A stretch of 64,000 bases of DNA from Sphingobacteriales bacterium. GTDB lineage: Bacteria; Bacteroidota; Bacteroidia; Chitinophagales; CAIOSU01. The DNA is taken from NCBI GenBank assembly GCA_027483645.1, contig JAIXUD010000002.1:276547-340546 (forward strand), written 5' to 3'. This document shows positions 17,031 through 26,236 of this stretch, piece by piece (position 1 is the stretch's first letter; each line of letters starts with the position of its first letter). Under the pieces are notes generated by a model that was not told the DNA's origin, did not search any database, and was given only the letters and a program-made list of their open reading frames with translations. The translations under genes were made by a program, and so were the position numbers.

Positions 17031-19876
17031 TACCTAAGCAAAGTTACGTTACCAGTCTCGGTTATTTCTTCGCCATCGCGGGTTACTGCCCTTATTACGT
17101 ACACATATACGCCAAGGTCTTGAGGCTGACCATTGTAAGTTCCATCCCAAAATACGGTACTGTTGTGCCCTTCGAATACTTTATTGCCCCAGCGGTTGAA
17201 CACAAAAACATCGTAAACACGCTCAATGTTCAACGTCTTAATAATGCGGAACACATCATTTAAGCCATCTTGGTTAGGGGTAAAGGCATTGGGTACCAGC
17301 AATAGGTTTTTCACCTCCACGGCTATGCGCACGGTATCGGTATTAATGCAGCCATACTCGCTGGTAGCAACAAGGGTATACACAATGCTATTAAATGGGG
17401 TGCTAAGCGGGCCTAGCGAAGTGGGGTCATCTAAATAATCGGCGGGCACCCACTCAAAGGTAAGGCCGTTACTAATGCCATTCAGCCGGGTGCTTTCATC
17501 CCTAAATACTGTGGTATCCAACCCAGCATCTACCAATGGTAATGGGTTTACTACCAGTTCCACGGTAAGGGTATCGGCAAACTGTGGGCAATCGTTATTT
17601 GCAATTACCGTATAAGTAGTGGTTTGAAGTGGAAAAGCAAACGGGTTAAAGATGGTGGTATCGCTCAAGCCTGTAGGTGGGCTCCACTCAAAGTATTTAC
17701 CATCAGTTACTTCTAATTGTACGGTATCGAAGATACATACCTCTGGCGGATTGGCCAATGTAGCGTTTATAGGTTGCTGTACATCCAAAAACATGCTGTC
17801 AATATTGTCGCAACCGAAGCTGTTAAATGTAGTAAGGTAGAACATGGTTGAGCTATCGGGGCTCGTTATTGGGTCGGCAATATTCGGATTAGAAACCAAC
17901 GAGTCGGGTTGCCAATTAAAGCTGATGCCGTTGGCCCCCTGCAATTGATAGCTGTCGCCAACACAGATAAAAGTATCTACCCCCGCATCAGTTGGCGGCA
18001 ATGGGTTAACCGTAACCCGCACAAAACCAAAGTTTTGGCAAAGGTTGGTATCTGTTACCTGCACCACATAATTGGTGGTTTGTGCTGGCGAGGCAAAGGG
18101 GCTGGCAGCCGTATCTGAAGATAGGCCGGTACTTGGCGCCCAAACATATTGGTTGCCACCGGTTGCCGCCAGTTGTATGGTATCTAATATACACAAAGCA
18201 GTATCAGGCGTAACGGTTACTGTTGGTAATGGGTATACGGTGAAGGTTTTCTCCAACGAATCTTTACAACCAAAATCGGAGGTTACTATCAGTTTCAATG
18301 TTTTCGTCCCCAAAGTGGAATCTACATAGCCAAAAAATGGCGAGTTGGCACGGGGCTGACCATCAATAAACCATTGCCAGGTGTCGAAATTGCCAAACTG
18401 AATTTGTGATTGATCCACCACGGTTACCGTTTGATTGAGACAGGCAGGGGATATGGTGAAATCAATATCGGGCCTAGAGTATACGGTTATTGGTTTGGTT
18501 ATGGAATCTCTACAGCCGTTATTATCCTGTGCTACCAGTTTCACTTGGTAGATACCGTCTTGTAGATATAACTTGGGCGGGCTCGGCTGGGTGGAAGAGG
18601 TATTGTCGGCAAAATTCCAGTTCCAAGAAACCACGCTGCCGTATTGCGAAGAGGACTGATCAACAAACTGAACGGTGTTGCCTTCGCAAACGGGTTGGGC
18701 ATCGTACCCTACTGTAAAACCGGGGTATACCCGCACATATACCTTGGTAGTATCAGCACAAAACAAGCCAGGATTGGCAATAAGGGTAACTATATACTGG
18801 CCAGTATCAGGGTATAAATAAGTGGGCTGAAAGGCGCTTGATGTATCAGCAGTGGTAGTGAGGTCGCCAAAATTCCATTGATACGCCGCGGCATTGCGGC
18901 TTAAGTTGGAGAATAGTACATCGAAACCTCGGCAAGCATAGCTATACAAGCCAACAGTACCCGTTTGGCCGGCACCTACGGTATCAATGATGGGTACTTT
19001 CGCTTCCAAATCGATGATACACGAAACCACATTGAACTGAAAATCCCTGCGGGTAGTGCCAATCAACACGCCATTGCGGAACTCATTGGCACATACACCT
19101 ACTACAAATTGTCCCTGTAACTGTGGAGTACCAGTAAGCACGCCAGTATTAGGATTTATGGTGAGTGCTGTACCCCCAAGCAAGTTGCCTAATGAATAAG
19201 GCGCGCGCCACTGCACCGTATTAAATGGTGGTGGCAGCGGGGGAAACGGCTGGGGGTCGGTTTGATCTCCACCAGTAAAGGGCGTGCAAAGCTCGTAAAC
19301 TATCACATCGCCATCAGGGTCGGTGGCCGAATGGTCGAATACCAACGGTTCACCTGCACAAATCACAATCGGGGGGAAATCGTTAAACTCAGGGCTATTG
19401 TTGCACCCATTTGCCTGCGGGTCAATGTTTACGGTGTAAGAGGCGCCCACCTGGTCAGGGCCTATAATATTGCCAATGGTGGCATTTCGGCAGCAGCGGG
19501 CATATACTACGTCGTACCCACCTGGTGTTGGGGGCAGGGTGTACTCCACAACATAGCTAGCCTCTTCCACGCAAACATTGGATGGTGGTGATAGGCAAGG
19601 GTTATTGGTTTCTGGCGGTACATCCCTCCGGTTTTGAAAATCTACATTCAAGGTAGTGACCTCAAAACCCGATGCGTCGTAGATGGTAATGAAGGCAGGG
19701 TTATCGTAGTCGGCCACGTTGGGGCCATTAACGGCACAATCTCGATAAACCTTAAGCGTAATGCGGTATAAATCGTTGCCCAAGCACTCGTAATACATAT
19801 CGCCACCAACAATATGCGCTGCTTGCGTGGCAAAAGATGCCAGCAGCAATAGCGCGATAGTTAGTAGCCTTAACAT
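17030..19876 (-). CDS. Large secreted PKD-repeat protein with gliding-motility-associated C-terminal domain
   Basis: 948 residues with a signal peptide (…LLASFATQAAH). Its N-terminal module (HIVGGDMYYEC…VYRDCAVNG) matches that of the giant adhesin at 6171-11756. PKD-like domains follow near residues 320-400 (YQWNFGDLTT) and 405-480 (WNWNFADNTSS), then further Ig-like stretches carrying VWAPSTGLSS, WQPDSLVSNPNIADP and EWSPPTGLSD. The end (about 865-948; LLLVPNAFTPNQDGLNDVF, FNRWGNKVF) is the type B sorting domain for type IX secretion. Predicted to be a cell-surface adhesin. It follows the alpha/beta hydrolase by 3 bases, so they share a transcript. It has no adjacent PorP/SprF. Confidence 0.9.
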   Translation of the reverse strand: MLRLLTIALLLLASFATQAAHIVGGDMYYECLGNDLYRITLKVYRDCAVNGPNVADYDNPAFITIYDASGFEVTTLNVDFQNRRDVPPETNNPCLSPPSNVCVEEASYVVEYTLPPTPGGYDVVYARCCRNATIGNIIGPDQVGASYTVNIDPQANGCNNSPEFNDFPPIVICAGEPLVFDHSATDPDGDVIVYELCTPFTGGDQTDPQPFPPLPPPFNTVQWRAPYSLGNLLGGTALTINPNTGVLTGTPQLQGQFVVGVCANEFRNGVLIGTTRRDFQFNVVSCIIDLEAKVPIIDTVGAGQTGTVGLYSYACRGFDVLFSNLSRNAAAYQWNFGDLTTTADTSSAFQPTYLYPDTGQYIVTLIANPGLFCADTTKVYVRVYPGFTVGYDAQPVCEGNTVQFVDQSSSQYGSVVSWNWNFADNTSSTQPSPPKLYLQDGIYQVKLVAQDNNGCRDSITKPITVYSRPDIDFTISPACLNQTVTVVDQSQIQFGNFDTWQWFIDGQPRANSPFFGYVDSTLGTKTLKLIVTSDFGCKDSLEKTFTVYPLPTVTVTPDTALCILDTIQLAATGGNQYVWAPSTGLSSDTAASPFASPAQTTNYVVQVTDTNLCQNFGFVRVTVNPLPPTDAGVDTFICVGDSYQLQGANGISFNWQPDSLVSNPNIADPITSPDSSTMFYLTTFNSFGCDNIDSMFLDVQQPINATLANPPEVCIFDTVQLEVTDGKYFEWSPPTGLSDTTIFNPFAFPLQTTTYTVIANNDCPQFADTLTVELVVNPLPLVDAGLDTTVFRDESTRLNGISNGLTFEWVPADYLDDPTSLGPLSTPFNSIVYTLVATSEYGCINTDTVRIAVEVKNLLLVPNAFTPNQDGLNDVFRIIKTLNIERVYDVFVFNRWGNKVFEGHNSTVFWDGTYNGQPQDLGVYVYVIRAVTRDGEEITETGNVTLLR

Positions 19877-19879
19877 GGT

Positions 19880-20653
19880 TTAGTTGATAGGGTAGTTAAG
19901 TAACTCATCAATGGCCTTTTTTGTTTCGTTGGGGGCTTCATACATGCCCATATGCGCCACATTCTCTAGCAACTCGGCAAACGAGGTGTCGGGCATGGAT
20001 AGCTGATCGATACTGTTGTCTTCGGGTATCGCCTTATCATCGTTGCCTACAATAAACAAAACAGGCCCTGCAAACTGCTCCAGCACACTTGTCCTATCGG
20101 GGCGGTTAATCATGGCCCAAGTAGCATTAATGACGGAAGAAGGCTTGTATTGGATGCCTTGGTTATATAATTTTTCGACAAACGGGGCCATGGCCTTCTT
20201 GTTTTTCTCAGCAAAAAGGGCTGGGTAAAACTCCTTCATCCAACTTTCCAGTCCATTCTTCTCAATAAAGTCGATAACCTTTTTGCGGGCAGCCTTCTTG
20301 GCAGTATCATCAGCAAATGGCTGGGAGTGGAACAAACAAAGCCTAGTAACCAAACCTGGGTACAACGCTACCAATGCCAACGCTATATAGCCGCCCATGG
20401 AGTGGCCAATTACGCTCACTTGTTTCACGTTCTCATCATCCAACGCTACTTTAATAGCCTTGGCCATTTCATCAATACTGGTGGGTGTTTGGTCGTTTTC
20501 GCTTTTGCCAAATCCGGGCAAATCGGGGATGATATTTAGGTACTTATCCGCGAAAGAATCGGCATAACCGTCCCATACCCTGCTGTCTTCCCCGAAACCG
20601 TGTATCCACAAAACTGCTTCGCCATTCCCTTTTGTAATGTATGATAGTGCCAT
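19880..20653 (-). CDS. Alpha/beta hydrolase
   Basis: 257 residues without a signal peptide. The oxyanion-hole motif HGFGED (18-23), the nucleophile elbow GHSMGG with Ser85, a candidate acid in VGNDDKAIP and the His in ENVAHMGMYE complete a catalytic triad of the alpha/beta hydrolase fold. The substrate is unknown; carboxylesterase or a C-C bond hydrolase are possible. It is the first gene of a two-gene transcript with the 948-residue surface protein 3 bases downstream, and is divergent from the amidohydrolase at 20715. A TAAATTTG -7 element lies 20 bases before the start. Confidence 0.9.
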   Translation of the reverse strand: MALSYITKGNGEAVLWIHGFGEDSRVWDGYADSFADKYLNIIPDLPGFGKSENDQTPTSIDEMAKAIKVALDDENVKQVSVIGHSMGGYIALALVALYPGLVTRLCLFHSQPFADDTAKKAARKKVIDFIEKNGLESWMKEFYPALFAEKNKKAMAPFVEKLYNQGIQYKPSSVINATWAMINRPDRTSVLEQFAGPVLFIVGNDDKAIPEDNSIDQLSMPDTSFAELLENVAHMGMYEAPNETKKAIDELLNYPIN

Positions 20654-20673
20654 ATCTTATAGTAATCCAGCGC

Positions 20674-20681
20674 CAAATTTA
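20674..20681 (-). promoter_or_regulatory. -7 element before the alpha/beta hydrolase
   Basis: Exact TAnnTTTG (TAAATTTG on the minus strand) 20 bases before the ATG at 20653. No convincing -33 element was seen, so confidence is limited. Confidence 0.4.
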
Positions 20682-20714
20682 TCTTAAATTCGCTAGTCTA
20701 AGTTACGCAGAAAT

Positions 20715-23700
20715 ATGAGAAGTTTATTGCTTATTTTAGGTATATGCCTTGCAACCGTTGGTACACTTACCTCTCAAACCACTTTCCATGCCAATGGCGT
20801 GCAAGATGAGCGGCCCGGATTATATGCTTTAACGGGGGTTACCTTGCATGTAGATTACCAAACGGTAATAGAAAATGCGACTTTGATTGTTCGCAATGGA
20901 AAGATTGAACAAGCTGGAAAAGGTATAACCGCCCCTAAAGGAGCGGTAGCTTATGACCTTACTGGCTACCATATTTACCCTTCGTTTATCGATTTGTATA
21001 CCGAATACGGCATTGCCCCAGTGAAAGCCGATGGTGGCCGCGGCGACGGCCCACAAAGGGAAACCAACAAAAAAGGCGCTTACGGCTGGAACCAGGCCAT
21101 TAAGCCTGAAACCAATGCAGTACAGCTATTTCAAGTAGACGCCAAGGCAGCGGAAGCATTGCGTAAAATAGGCTTCGGTGCGGTGCTTACCCACCAGAAC
21201 GACGGCATTGCCCGTGGCTCGGGGCTATTGGTATCAACCGCCAGCAGTAAGGATAATGAAGTGATATTGAAAGGTACCGCTTCGGCGCATTATTCATTCG
21301 ATAAGGGTACTTCCACCCAAGATTACCCAGGTTCTTTAATGGGTGTAATTGCTTTGTTGAAGCAAACCTATCTGGATGCGCAATGGTATGCTGGGCTGAA
21401 GAATGTAAAGGAATTCAACCTTTCGCTAGATGCCTGGAACAAGCTGCAAAAGCTGCCACAATTTTTTGAAGTAAGAAACGTATTGAACGCTTTGAGGGCC
21501 GATAAGATAGGCGACGCTTTCGGTGTGCAGTATATAATGATAGGTAACGGCACCGAGTACCAGCGCTACAAAGAACTGAAGGCTACCAATGCCGCAATGA
21601 TTATTCCGGTAAACTTCCCTAAGCCATATGACGCGGAAGACCCATTTGATGCGTTGAACGTAAGCCTTACCGAAATGAAACACTGGGAATTGGCGCCTGC
21701 AAATGCCTACTTCCTGCAAAAAGAAGGCATCCAATTCGCCTTTACCGCTGCGGGCTTGGAAGATAAAACCAAATTTTTGGAGCAGGTAATAAAAGCCATA
21801 CAGTACGGCCTTACCGAAGAACAAGCACTGCAAGCATTAACCGCCACCCCTGCAAAACTATTGGGCGTATACGACCAAACCGGTAGCTTGGAGAACGGGA
21901 AGTGGGCCAACTTTTTGGTAACCAATGGCCCCATTTTCAAGAAAGAAAGCCAAATAGTAGAGCACTGGGTGCAGGGCAACAAATACTCCATCAACCCTAA
22001 GAATGCCGAGAACCTGAGTGGTAAGTACAAGCTAGCAGTTGGCACCCAAACTTATACTTTGGAAATTACCGGCAAACCCAATGCACCCGAAATCATCATT
22101 AAAACCAGCGAGGGCGATACCAGCAAAACCAAGGTAACCTTTACCCGCAAAGAGCAATTGGTTACCCTAAACTATACCCTTACTGGCGACAGCGCCTTGG
22201 TAACCCGCCTCAGCGGCCTTATACAAGGTAAGGTATGGAGCGGTAAAGCCGTAGTACCTGGTGGCATATGGACCGATTGGATGGCCGAGTATATAGCAGC
22301 TATACCTGATACCAGTAAGCCTAAAACAGATAGTACTAAAACGATAGTATTTACTACCAAGAGCATCACTTATCCATTTATGGCCTATGGTTGGGACTCG
22401 CTGCCTAAGGCGCAAACCGTATTGATTAAAAATGCCACGGTGTGGACCAACACAGCACAAGGCATTTTGAAGAACACCGATGTACTGTTGAAGAATGGCA
22501 AAATAGCCCAAGTGGGTAGCAACTTATCGTCTGCAGGGGTGGATAGGGTGATTGATGGCACGGGCAAGCACCTTACCAATGGTATTATTGATGAGCACTC
22601 GCACATCGCCATTTCTTCAGGCGTGAATGAATGGACCGAGGCTAGCAGCGCCGAGGTTAGCATCTCTGATGTGGTAAACTCCGAGGATATTAACATTTAC
22701 CGCCAATTGGCTGGTGGGGTTACTACCGTGCAACTGCTGCATGGTTCGGCAAACCCGATTGGCGGCCAATCGGCATTGATAAAGCTGCGCTGGGGCTATG
22801 CGCCAGAGTTGATGAAGATTGAAAATGCGCCGGGCTTTATCAAATTTGCCCTAGGCGAAAACGTAAAGCAAGCCAACTGGGGCGAAGACAATGTGAGCCG
22901 TTTCCCGCAAACCCGCATGGGCGTGGAGCAGGTATTTACCGACCACTTTCTACAAGCACAAGCTTATGCCGCCTCTTGGAAAAGCTACAATGCCCTCACC
23001 CCAAAAACCAAAGCTGGCATAGAGCCACCGCGCAAAGATTTGGAAATGGAAGCATTGGTAGAAATACTGGAAGGCAAAAGGTTTATCAGCTGCCATAGTT
23101 ACGTGCAATCGGAGATAAACATGCTGATGAAAGTGGCCGAGCGCTTCGGCTTTAAGGTGAACACCTTTACGCATATACTAGAAGGGTATAAAGTGGCCGA
23201 CAAGATGAAGAAACACGGTGCCTTTGCATCCACGTTTGCCGACTGGTGGGCCTATAAAATGGAGGTGTTGGACGCCATCCCTTACAACGCCTCCATCATG
23301 AGTGCGGTGGGTGTGGTTACCGCCATCAATAGCGATGATGCCGAAATGGGCCGCCGCCTAAACCAAGAAGCTGCCAAAAGCGTGAAGTATGGCGGCATGA
23401 GCGAAGAGGAAGCCTGGAAGATGGTAACCCTAAACCCTGCTAAAATGCTTCATTTGGATGGCAGCCTAGGCACAGTAGAAGCTGGTAAAGACGGCGACGT
23501 GGTACTGTGGAGCGACAACCCGCTTTCTATTTACGCGAAGGTGGAGTTTACGTTTATAGATGGCATCGCCTTCTATGAGATGCTGCGCGACGAGCAACTG
23601 CGCAAAGACCTAGCCGCCGAGCGAAACCGCCTGATACAGGAAATGATCAACGCCAAAAAAGGCGGTGCCCATACCCAAAAGCCAGTCAAAAAGACCCAAA

Positions 23701-23771
23701 AGCTTTGGCATTGCGATGACATGGAAGGCTTAGAAGGCTTCGGCGAAGAGCATGAAGGGCATGGGCATTGA
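20715..23771 (+). CDS. Exported double amidohydrolase, 1,018 residues
   Basis: A signal peptide (…LGICLATVGTLTSQ) precedes two amidohydrolase-like halves. The first (about 25-430) has the composite domain start GLYALTGVTLHVDYQTVIENATLIVRNG-like strands and YPSFIDLYTEYG where an active enzyme would carry HxH, so its first metal site is missing. The second (about 570-990) keeps HSH in IIDEHSHIAISSG, His in SCHSYVQSE and FTHILEG, and Asp in AINSDDAEM, the full metal-site set. Thus the C-terminal half is the likely catalyst, acting in the periplasm on an unknown amide, ester or cyclic amide. The product ends in a His/Glu/Gly-rich tail. The paralogue at 24269 lies close downstream. Confidence 0.85.
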   Translation: MRSLLLILGICLATVGTLTSQTTFHANGVQDERPGLYALTGVTLHVDYQTVIENATLIVRNGKIEQAGKGITAPKGAVAYDLTGYHIYPSFIDLYTEYGIAPVKADGGRGDGPQRETNKKGAYGWNQAIKPETNAVQLFQVDAKAAEALRKIGFGAVLTHQNDGIARGSGLLVSTASSKDNEVILKGTASAHYSFDKGTSTQDYPGSLMGVIALLKQTYLDAQWYAGLKNVKEFNLSLDAWNKLQKLPQFFEVRNVLNALRADKIGDAFGVQYIMIGNGTEYQRYKELKATNAAMIIPVNFPKPYDAEDPFDALNVSLTEMKHWELAPANAYFLQKEGIQFAFTAAGLEDKTKFLEQVIKAIQYGLTEEQALQALTATPAKLLGVYDQTGSLENGKWANFLVTNGPIFKKESQIVEHWVQGNKYSINPKNAENLSGKYKLAVGTQTYTLEITGKPNAPEIIIKTSEGDTSKTKVTFTRKEQLVTLNYTLTGDSALVTRLSGLIQGKVWSGKAVVPGGIWTDWMAEYIAAIPDTSKPKTDSTKTIVFTTKSITYPFMAYGWDSLPKAQTVLIKNATVWTNTAQGILKNTDVLLKNGKIAQVGSNLSSAGVDRVIDGTGKHLTNGIIDEHSHIAISSGVNEWTEASSAEVSISDVVNSEDINIYRQLAGGVTTVQLLHGSANPIGGQSALIKLRWGYAPELMKIENAPGFIKFALGENVKQANWGEDNVSRFPQTRMGVEQVFTDHFLQAQAYAASWKSYNALTPKTKAGIEPPRKDLEMEALVEILEGKRFISCHSYVQSEINMLMKVAERFGFKVNTFTHILEGYKVADKMKKHGAFASTFADWWAYKMEVLDAIPYNASIMSAVGVVTAINSDDAEMGRRLNQEAAKSVKYGGMSEEEAWKMVTLNPAKMLHLDGSLGTVEAGKDGDVVLWSDNPLSIYAKVEFTFIDGIAFYEMLRDEQLRKDLAAERNRLIQEMINAKKGGAHTQKPVKKTQKLWHCDDMEGLEGFGEEHEGHGH

Positions 23772-23793
23772 GAGTGCGTGAGTGGAGGGTAGA

Positions 23794-23895
23794 TTAACCA
23801 CTAAGTACACAAAGTAAAAGCACTAAGAACACTAAGTACATAATACGGGCTTAGTGACCTTTGTGATTTTTTTTCTTAGTGTCCTTTGTGGTTAA
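23794..23895. repeat. Palindromic element A built from 9-base units
   Basis: Begins TTAACCAC and ends GTGGTTAA. The left half is made of CACTAAG/CACAAAG nonamers, the right half of CTTAGTG/CTTTGTG nonamers; the apex CATAATACGGGCTTAG is the reverse complement of the apex at 48316-48402. It lies between the amidohydrolase and the 83-residue gene and could form a long imperfect hairpin. Confidence 0.85.
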
Positions 23896-23944
23896 AACAT
23901 GGCGAAAGGCTATAAAAGATTGAAAATACATTAACAGATTACCT

Positions 23945-24196
23945 ATGATAGACAAGATAAACGCAGCCATTACCCAATACTTTGAACAGAACCCGGAAGC
24001 CACGCGTGTACCGGCCAAGGACCTAATGCCCAGTTTTATTGCCGCCGGCATCTTCAAAAAAGACCACCGCAAGGGCTACCCCATCCGTGAAGTATTGCGC
24101 GAGCTGGACTTTGCTAAGCGCTTGGATGAAATACCCGCCGCCACACCAGAAAGGAACGAGAAGGATACGTATTGGTATTTCGAGCGGAAAGAGTAA
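23945..24196 (+). CDS. Conserved hypothetical protein, 83 residues
   Basis: Small soluble protein beginning MIDKINAAITQYFEQNPE, with VPAKDLMPSFIAAGIFKKDHR and a GYPIREVLRELD segment, ending in an aromatic YWYFERKE. I recognise the pattern from short Bacteroidota proteins of unknown function but cannot name a family with an assigned role. The predicted fold is helical with a winged-helix-like size. It sits between the two amidohydrolases in the same direction, 173 bases after the first and 72 before the second. Confidence 0.75.
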   Translation: MIDKINAAITQYFEQNPEATRVPAKDLMPSFIAAGIFKKDHRKGYPIREVLRELDFAKRLDEIPAATPERNEKDTYWYFERKE

Positions 24197-24268
24197 ATAA
24201 CTATACCCCAAAAAAGGCACACCCTACTATCCCCAAATTTTTGCACATTTGTAAACTTTCAATAAACA

Positions 24269-25552
24269 ATGAAAAATCTTATCCTCCTCTTATTAGTTTG
24301 CTACTCGGCTTTGCTGGGGGCGCAAACGGTGCCTGGCGGGCCGCAACAGCAGCCTATCGTTATCACCGGTGCTACTATACACGTGGGCAATGGGCAAGTT
24401 ATCGAGAACGGGTTTATCCATTTCGATAAGGGGAAGATTGTGGCAACTGGTCCGCAGGCTAACTACCAGCCGATTGCTGGGGCCAAGATTATTGATGGCA
24501 AAGGCAAGCATGTATACCCAGGCTTTATTGCCGCCAACACCATTTTGGGCCTTACCGAAGTAGATGCCGTGCGCCCTACCCGCGACTTTGCCGAAACAGG
24601 CGACCTTAACCCTAACGTGCGCTCCATCATTTCTTACAATACCGATAGTAAAATAATCCCGACCCTACGTTTCAATGGCATTTTGTTGGCCGAAGTGGCT
24701 CCGCAAGGTGGTACCATACCGGGTACTTCGAGCGTGGTACAATTGGATGCATGGAACTGGGAAGATGCCGCCTACAAAACCGATGTGGCCATACACCTTA
24801 ACTGGCCAGCCATGTACCGCCGCACTGGCTGGTGGGCAGAACCTGGCCCAGTAGAGCAGAACAAAGAATACGATACTAACATCCAGAACCTGCGCGACTT
24901 CCTAAAAGAAGCCCAAGCCTATGCGCAGATAGACAAGCCTGCCGTTTACAACCTGAAGCTGGAAGCGATGAAAGGCCTTTTTAATGGCACCCGCAAGGTA
25001 CTGGTACATGTGGATGGTAGCCGTGAGATACTGCATGCGCTTGATTTTAAGAAAGAATTTGGTATCGAGATAGTGATAGTAGGCGGCGAAGATAGTTGGA
25101 GGGTAGCCAAGCAATTGAAGGAGGCCAATGTGCCAGTATTGCTGGGTAACACCCATGCATTACCCGGCGCACCTGAGGAGGACATCGATATCCGATTTAA
25201 ATTGCCATATTTGTTGCAACAAGAAGGTGTTTTGGTGGGCTTGAGCATTTGGGGAAGCTGGGAGCAGCGCAACTTGGCGTTTCATGCAGGCAGCGCTGCC
25301 GCTTACGGACTTACCAAGGAGCAGGCTTTGAGTGCCATAACCCTGAACACCGCCAAAATACTAGGCATCGATAAGCTTACGGGCTCATTGGAAACTGGAA
25401 AGGATGCCAATTTGTTCATAAGCCAGGGCGATGCGCTGGATATGCGCACCAACATTATTGAGGCTGCCTACATACAAGGGCGTGAGGTAGTACTTGCCGA
25501 CCACCAACAGGAGCTGAACGAAAAATTCAAGACTAAATACTCCGGTCAATGA
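24269..25552 (+). CDS. Exported amidohydrolase-like protein lacking the HxH metal motif
   Basis: 427 residues with a signal peptide (…LLLLVCYSALLGAQ). It has the amidohydrolase composite domain (ITGATIHVGNGQVIENGFIHFDKGKIVATG) and the C-terminal barrel/return segment (ALSAITLNTAKILGIDKLTGSLETGKDANLFI). Where active members read PG(F/L)xDxHxH it reads YPGFIAANTILGL, so the two metal-binding His are absent. A non-hydrolytic or partner role is therefore possible. It lies downstream of the double amidohydrolase, and its stop overlaps the DinB start by ATGA. Confidence 0.85.
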   Translation: MKNLILLLLVCYSALLGAQTVPGGPQQQPIVITGATIHVGNGQVIENGFIHFDKGKIVATGPQANYQPIAGAKIIDGKGKHVYPGFIAANTILGLTEVDAVRPTRDFAETGDLNPNVRSIISYNTDSKIIPTLRFNGILLAEVAPQGGTIPGTSSVVQLDAWNWEDAAYKTDVAIHLNWPAMYRRTGWWAEPGPVEQNKEYDTNIQNLRDFLKEAQAYAQIDKPAVYNLKLEAMKGLFNGTRKVLVHVDGSREILHALDFKKEFGIEIVIVGGEDSWRVAKQLKEANVPVLLGNTHALPGAPEEDIDIRFKLPYLLQQEGVLVGLSIWGSWEQRNLAFHAGSAAAYGLTKEQALSAITLNTAKILGIDKLTGSLETGKDANLFISQGDALDMRTNIIEAAYIQGREVVLADHQQELNEKFKTKYSGQ

Positions 25553-26094
25553 TACTGGTATTAGAAAAAGAGTTTGAGCGGCTAGAAAAGCAGCGAAAAG
25601 ATATACTGAGCGAGGTTCGTGGACTGACCAATGTACAACAGACTTGGCGACCGGGAACCGACCAATGGAGCCTGCTGGAGGTGTTTGACCACCTGATGAC
25701 TGCGGAGCGCAATGGCCTTACCTACATGAGTAAGAAGGTATTGGGCATTGATGATTTGGAGAAAGGCGGCCTTACATCCGACCTTCGTTTGGCCCTATTG
25801 AACAGCTTTTTGCGCCTGCCTGTAAAATTTGAGGCGCCAGAGGCGGCTCAATTTCAACCGCGGGAGTATTATGAGTTTAAGGCCATTGAGGCAGAATGGG
25901 ATGCATTACGCGATGAGTGGCGTGCGTTTTTGGATGAATTTGACAAAGATTCTGCCGAGAAGCTACTGTTTAAGCACCCGTTTATGGGCCGTTTCAACCT
26001 AGAGCAAACCCTACGCTTCATCTATGAGCATGTTGACCACCACCGCGCCCAAATCAAGCGCATTAAAGAACATGCAGAGTTCTCAAGGTTGTAA
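25549..26094 (+). CDS. DinB-like (DinB_2) four-helix metal-binding protein
   Basis: 181 residues. Four-helix bundle with the usual metal-binding His in VFDHLMTAE (helix 2) and the paired His in YEHVDHHRAQIKRI near the C-terminus. Members of this family include thiol transferases and many proteins of unknown role induced by damage in Bacillus; no direct link to DNA repair should be inferred. The start overlaps the amidohydrolase-like gene by ATGA, showing coupled translation. Confidence 0.85.
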   Translation: MILVLEKEFERLEKQRKDILSEVRGLTNVQQTWRPGTDQWSLLEVFDHLMTAERNGLTYMSKKVLGIDDLEKGGLTSDLRLALLNSFLRLPVKFEAPEAAQFQPREYYEFKAIEAEWDALRDEWRAFLDEFDKDSAEKLLFKHPFMGRFNLEQTLRFIYEHVDHHRAQIKRIKEHAEFSRL

Positions 26095-26106
26095 TTTTGT
26101 GCTTCT

Positions 26107-26149
26107 TTTAACCACGGAGAACACGGAAAAAGGCACGGAAAAACACAGA
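26107..26149. repeat. Half element with CACGGA nonamers
   Basis: Runs TTTTAACCACGGAGAACACGGA and on with further CACGGA/CACAGA units at about 9-base spacing. It resembles the left half of the palindromes at 23794 and 31367 with CACGGAG in place of CACTAAG. No right half follows; a heptad repeat begins at 26161 instead. Confidence 0.7.
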
Positions 26150-26160
26150 ATGAGATTGTC

Positions 26161-26188
26161 TTGTGTCTTGTGTCTGGCATCTTGTGTC
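26161..26188. repeat. Heptad repeat, TTGTGTC units
   Basis: TTGTGTC, TTGTGTC, TGGCATC, TTGTGTC: four 7-base units, one diverged. The unit is the reverse complement of GACACAA, which forms the arrays at 38218-38252 and 63913-64000. It ends about 48 bases before the SDR start. Confidence 0.85.
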
Positions 26189-26236
26189 TAAATCTAAAAA
26201 TGGTATCTTCGTTTCTGCACCAACCACCAACTTTTC

